A stretch of DNA of 5,688 nt from Chitinophagaceae bacterium (lineage in GTDB: Bacteria; Bacteroidota; Bacteroidia; Chitinophagales; Chitinophagaceae): contig CANKNL010000199.1 of assembly GCA_947483345.1 (NCBI GenBank), positions 1 to 5,688 of the forward strand. Direction: 5' to 3'. The notes beneath the pieces are model-generated. The model searched no databases. It saw nothing but the letters and a program-made list of their open reading frames with translations, and was not told the origin of the DNA. Positions 4,690 through 5,688 of this stretch are shown here, one piece after another. Position 1 is the first letter of the stretch, and each line of letters starts with the position of its first letter. The position numbers and the translations under genes are program-made.

Positions 4690-5688
4690 ATGCACAAATC
4701 TGAAAACCTTTTTTCTCTAAAAACCGTTACCTGTTATTTCGATGCAGATTTTGCAGGTTTGCCCGAGTTGATACCGGATGCCAATATGGTCATCATTACC
4801 GATAGCCATGTTTTTGAGCTGCATAAACACAGATGGGCTGCTTTTCCTGTGATTGTTTTTAATGCCGGCGAAGAAAATAAAAACCAGACTACAGCAGACC
4901 ATATCATTGAGGAGTTGCTAGATATGGGGGCCGATAGAAACACTTTTTTAATAGCTGTTGGCGGAGGTGTGGTCACCGATATAACCGGTTATGTAGCTGC
5001 TGTGTATATGCGGGGAATTAAATTCGGCTTGGTTCCTACTTCTGTTTTAGCCATGGTAGATGCAGCCATTGGCGGTAAAAACGGTATTGATGTTGGGGTC
5101 TATAAAAATATGGTGGGCACTATTCGCCAGCCTGAATTTATTTTTTACGATTATAGTTTTTTAGAAACACTTCCGGCTAAAGAATGGATCAATGGATTTG
5201 CAGAAATAATAAAGCACGCCTGTATTAAAGATGCACAGATGTTCTCGCTGCTGCAAAAATATTCATTACAACAATTTCAAACTAACAACACATTAATTGC
5301 CGAACTCATTGAAAAAAATGTAGCCCTGAAAAATGAGATTGTAACAAGTGATGAATTTGAAAAAGGGGAAAGAAAACTTTTAAACTTTGGTCATACCATT
5401 GGGCATGCCATCGAAAATCTGCATGGCATACCACATGGCCATGCTGTTAGTATTGGCATGGTTGCGGCCTGTAACTTATCGGTTCAATTGAATAATCTGG
5501 ATGCAGATGACGCCGCCCAAATTGTGGCGCTATTAGAAACATATCAGTTGCCGGTTACCGTGGATACCGATTACGCAAAGGCTTTTGAGGTTTTAAAAAT
5601 GGATAAAAAAAGGAAAGGGAATGGACTGTATTTTATTCTGTTAAAAAGTATTGGCCATGCCGAAATGAAATTTATCAGCTTGACCGAA
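4690..5688 (+). CDS. aroB: 3-dehydroquinate synthase, cut by the window edge
   Basis: NAD- and divalent-metal-dependent enzyme that cyclises DAHP to 3-dehydroquinate, the second shikimate-pathway step and the direct user of the product of the preceding gene. The frame is open for 333 codons to the right edge. Typical AroB proteins have about 350-360 residues, so only a short C-terminal piece should be missing. Motifs are the NAD-binding GGGVVTDITGYVAAVYMRG (91-109), PTSVLAMVDAAIGGKNGID (116-134, with Asp124 and Lys130), GFAEIIKHA (169-177, metal ligand Glu172), LNFGHTIGHAIE (231-242, His235 metal ligand and His239) and PHGHAVSIGM (248-257, His249 metal ligand). The usual HGEAV reads HGHAV. 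KMDKKRKGNG (303-312) is the Lys-rich C-terminal loop. Only 28 bases separate it from the DAHP synthase gene, with no terminator, so the two probably share a transcript. The in-frame stop TGA 4651-4653, with no ATG before 4690, fixes the start. Confidence 0.95.
   Translation, partial: MHKSENLFSLKTVTCYFDADFAGLPELIPDANMVIITDSHVFELHKHRWAAFPVIVFNAGEENKNQTTADHIIEELLDMGADRNTFLIAVGGGVVTDITGYVAAVYMRGIKFGLVPTSVLAMVDAAIGGKNGIDVGVYKNMVGTIRQPEFIFYDYSFLETLPAKEWINGFAEIIKHACIKDAQMFSLLQKYSLQQFQTNNTLIAELIEKNVALKNEIVTSDEFEKGERKLLNFGHTIGHAIENLHGIPHGHAVSIGMVAACNLSVQLNNLDADDAAQIVALLETYQLPVTVDTDYAKAFEVLKMDKKRKGNGLYFILLKSIGHAEMKFISLTE

Overview
The window is a cluster of aromatic amino-acid biosynthesis genes, all on the + strand, most likely from a Bacteroidetes bacterium, perhaps of the Chitinophagaceae. 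Three things point there: the AT-leaning composition, start codons without clear Shine-Dalgarno sequences, and a single protein in which a KDO8P-synthase-like DAHP synthase is followed by an AroQ-type chorismate mutase. Family placement is an inference from memory of homologues; no search was run.

Layout. Positions 1-146 look like a regulatory leader. A 26-codon reading frame (5-85) carries the aromatic run WFYFSYYF and is followed by a strong intrinsic terminator (105-135), only 11 bases before pheA. Upstream segments can fold into an alternative pause hairpin (27-66) and an antiterminator (64-113). Then come pheA (prephenate dehydratase with ACT domain, 147-974), a class I/II PLP aminotransferase (961-2130), tyrA (prephenate dehydrogenase, 2135-2977) and a small GNAT acetyltransferase (2983-3420), with overlaps or gaps of at most 5 bases. 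A 173-base spacer (3421-3593) precedes the DAHP synthase/chorismate mutase fusion (3594-4661). aroB (3-dehydroquinate synthase) follows after 28 bases and runs off the right edge (4690-5688).

How they work together. The DAHP synthase domain makes DAHP, which AroB cyclises to 3-dehydroquinate: the first two steps of the common pathway. The mutase domain turns chorismate into prephenate. PheA converts prephenate to phenylpyruvate and TyrA converts it to 4-hydroxyphenylpyruvate. The aminotransferase probably supplies the final amination to Phe and Tyr. The GNAT protein has no obvious place in the route.

The most interesting element is the leader. It has the architecture of ribosome-mediated transcription attenuation, like pheL or trpL of enterobacteria, but its control codons cover Trp, Phe and Tyr together. 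That fits an operon serving all three amino acids. It rests on reading-frame content and hand-drawn base pairing, and the promoter would lie left of the window.
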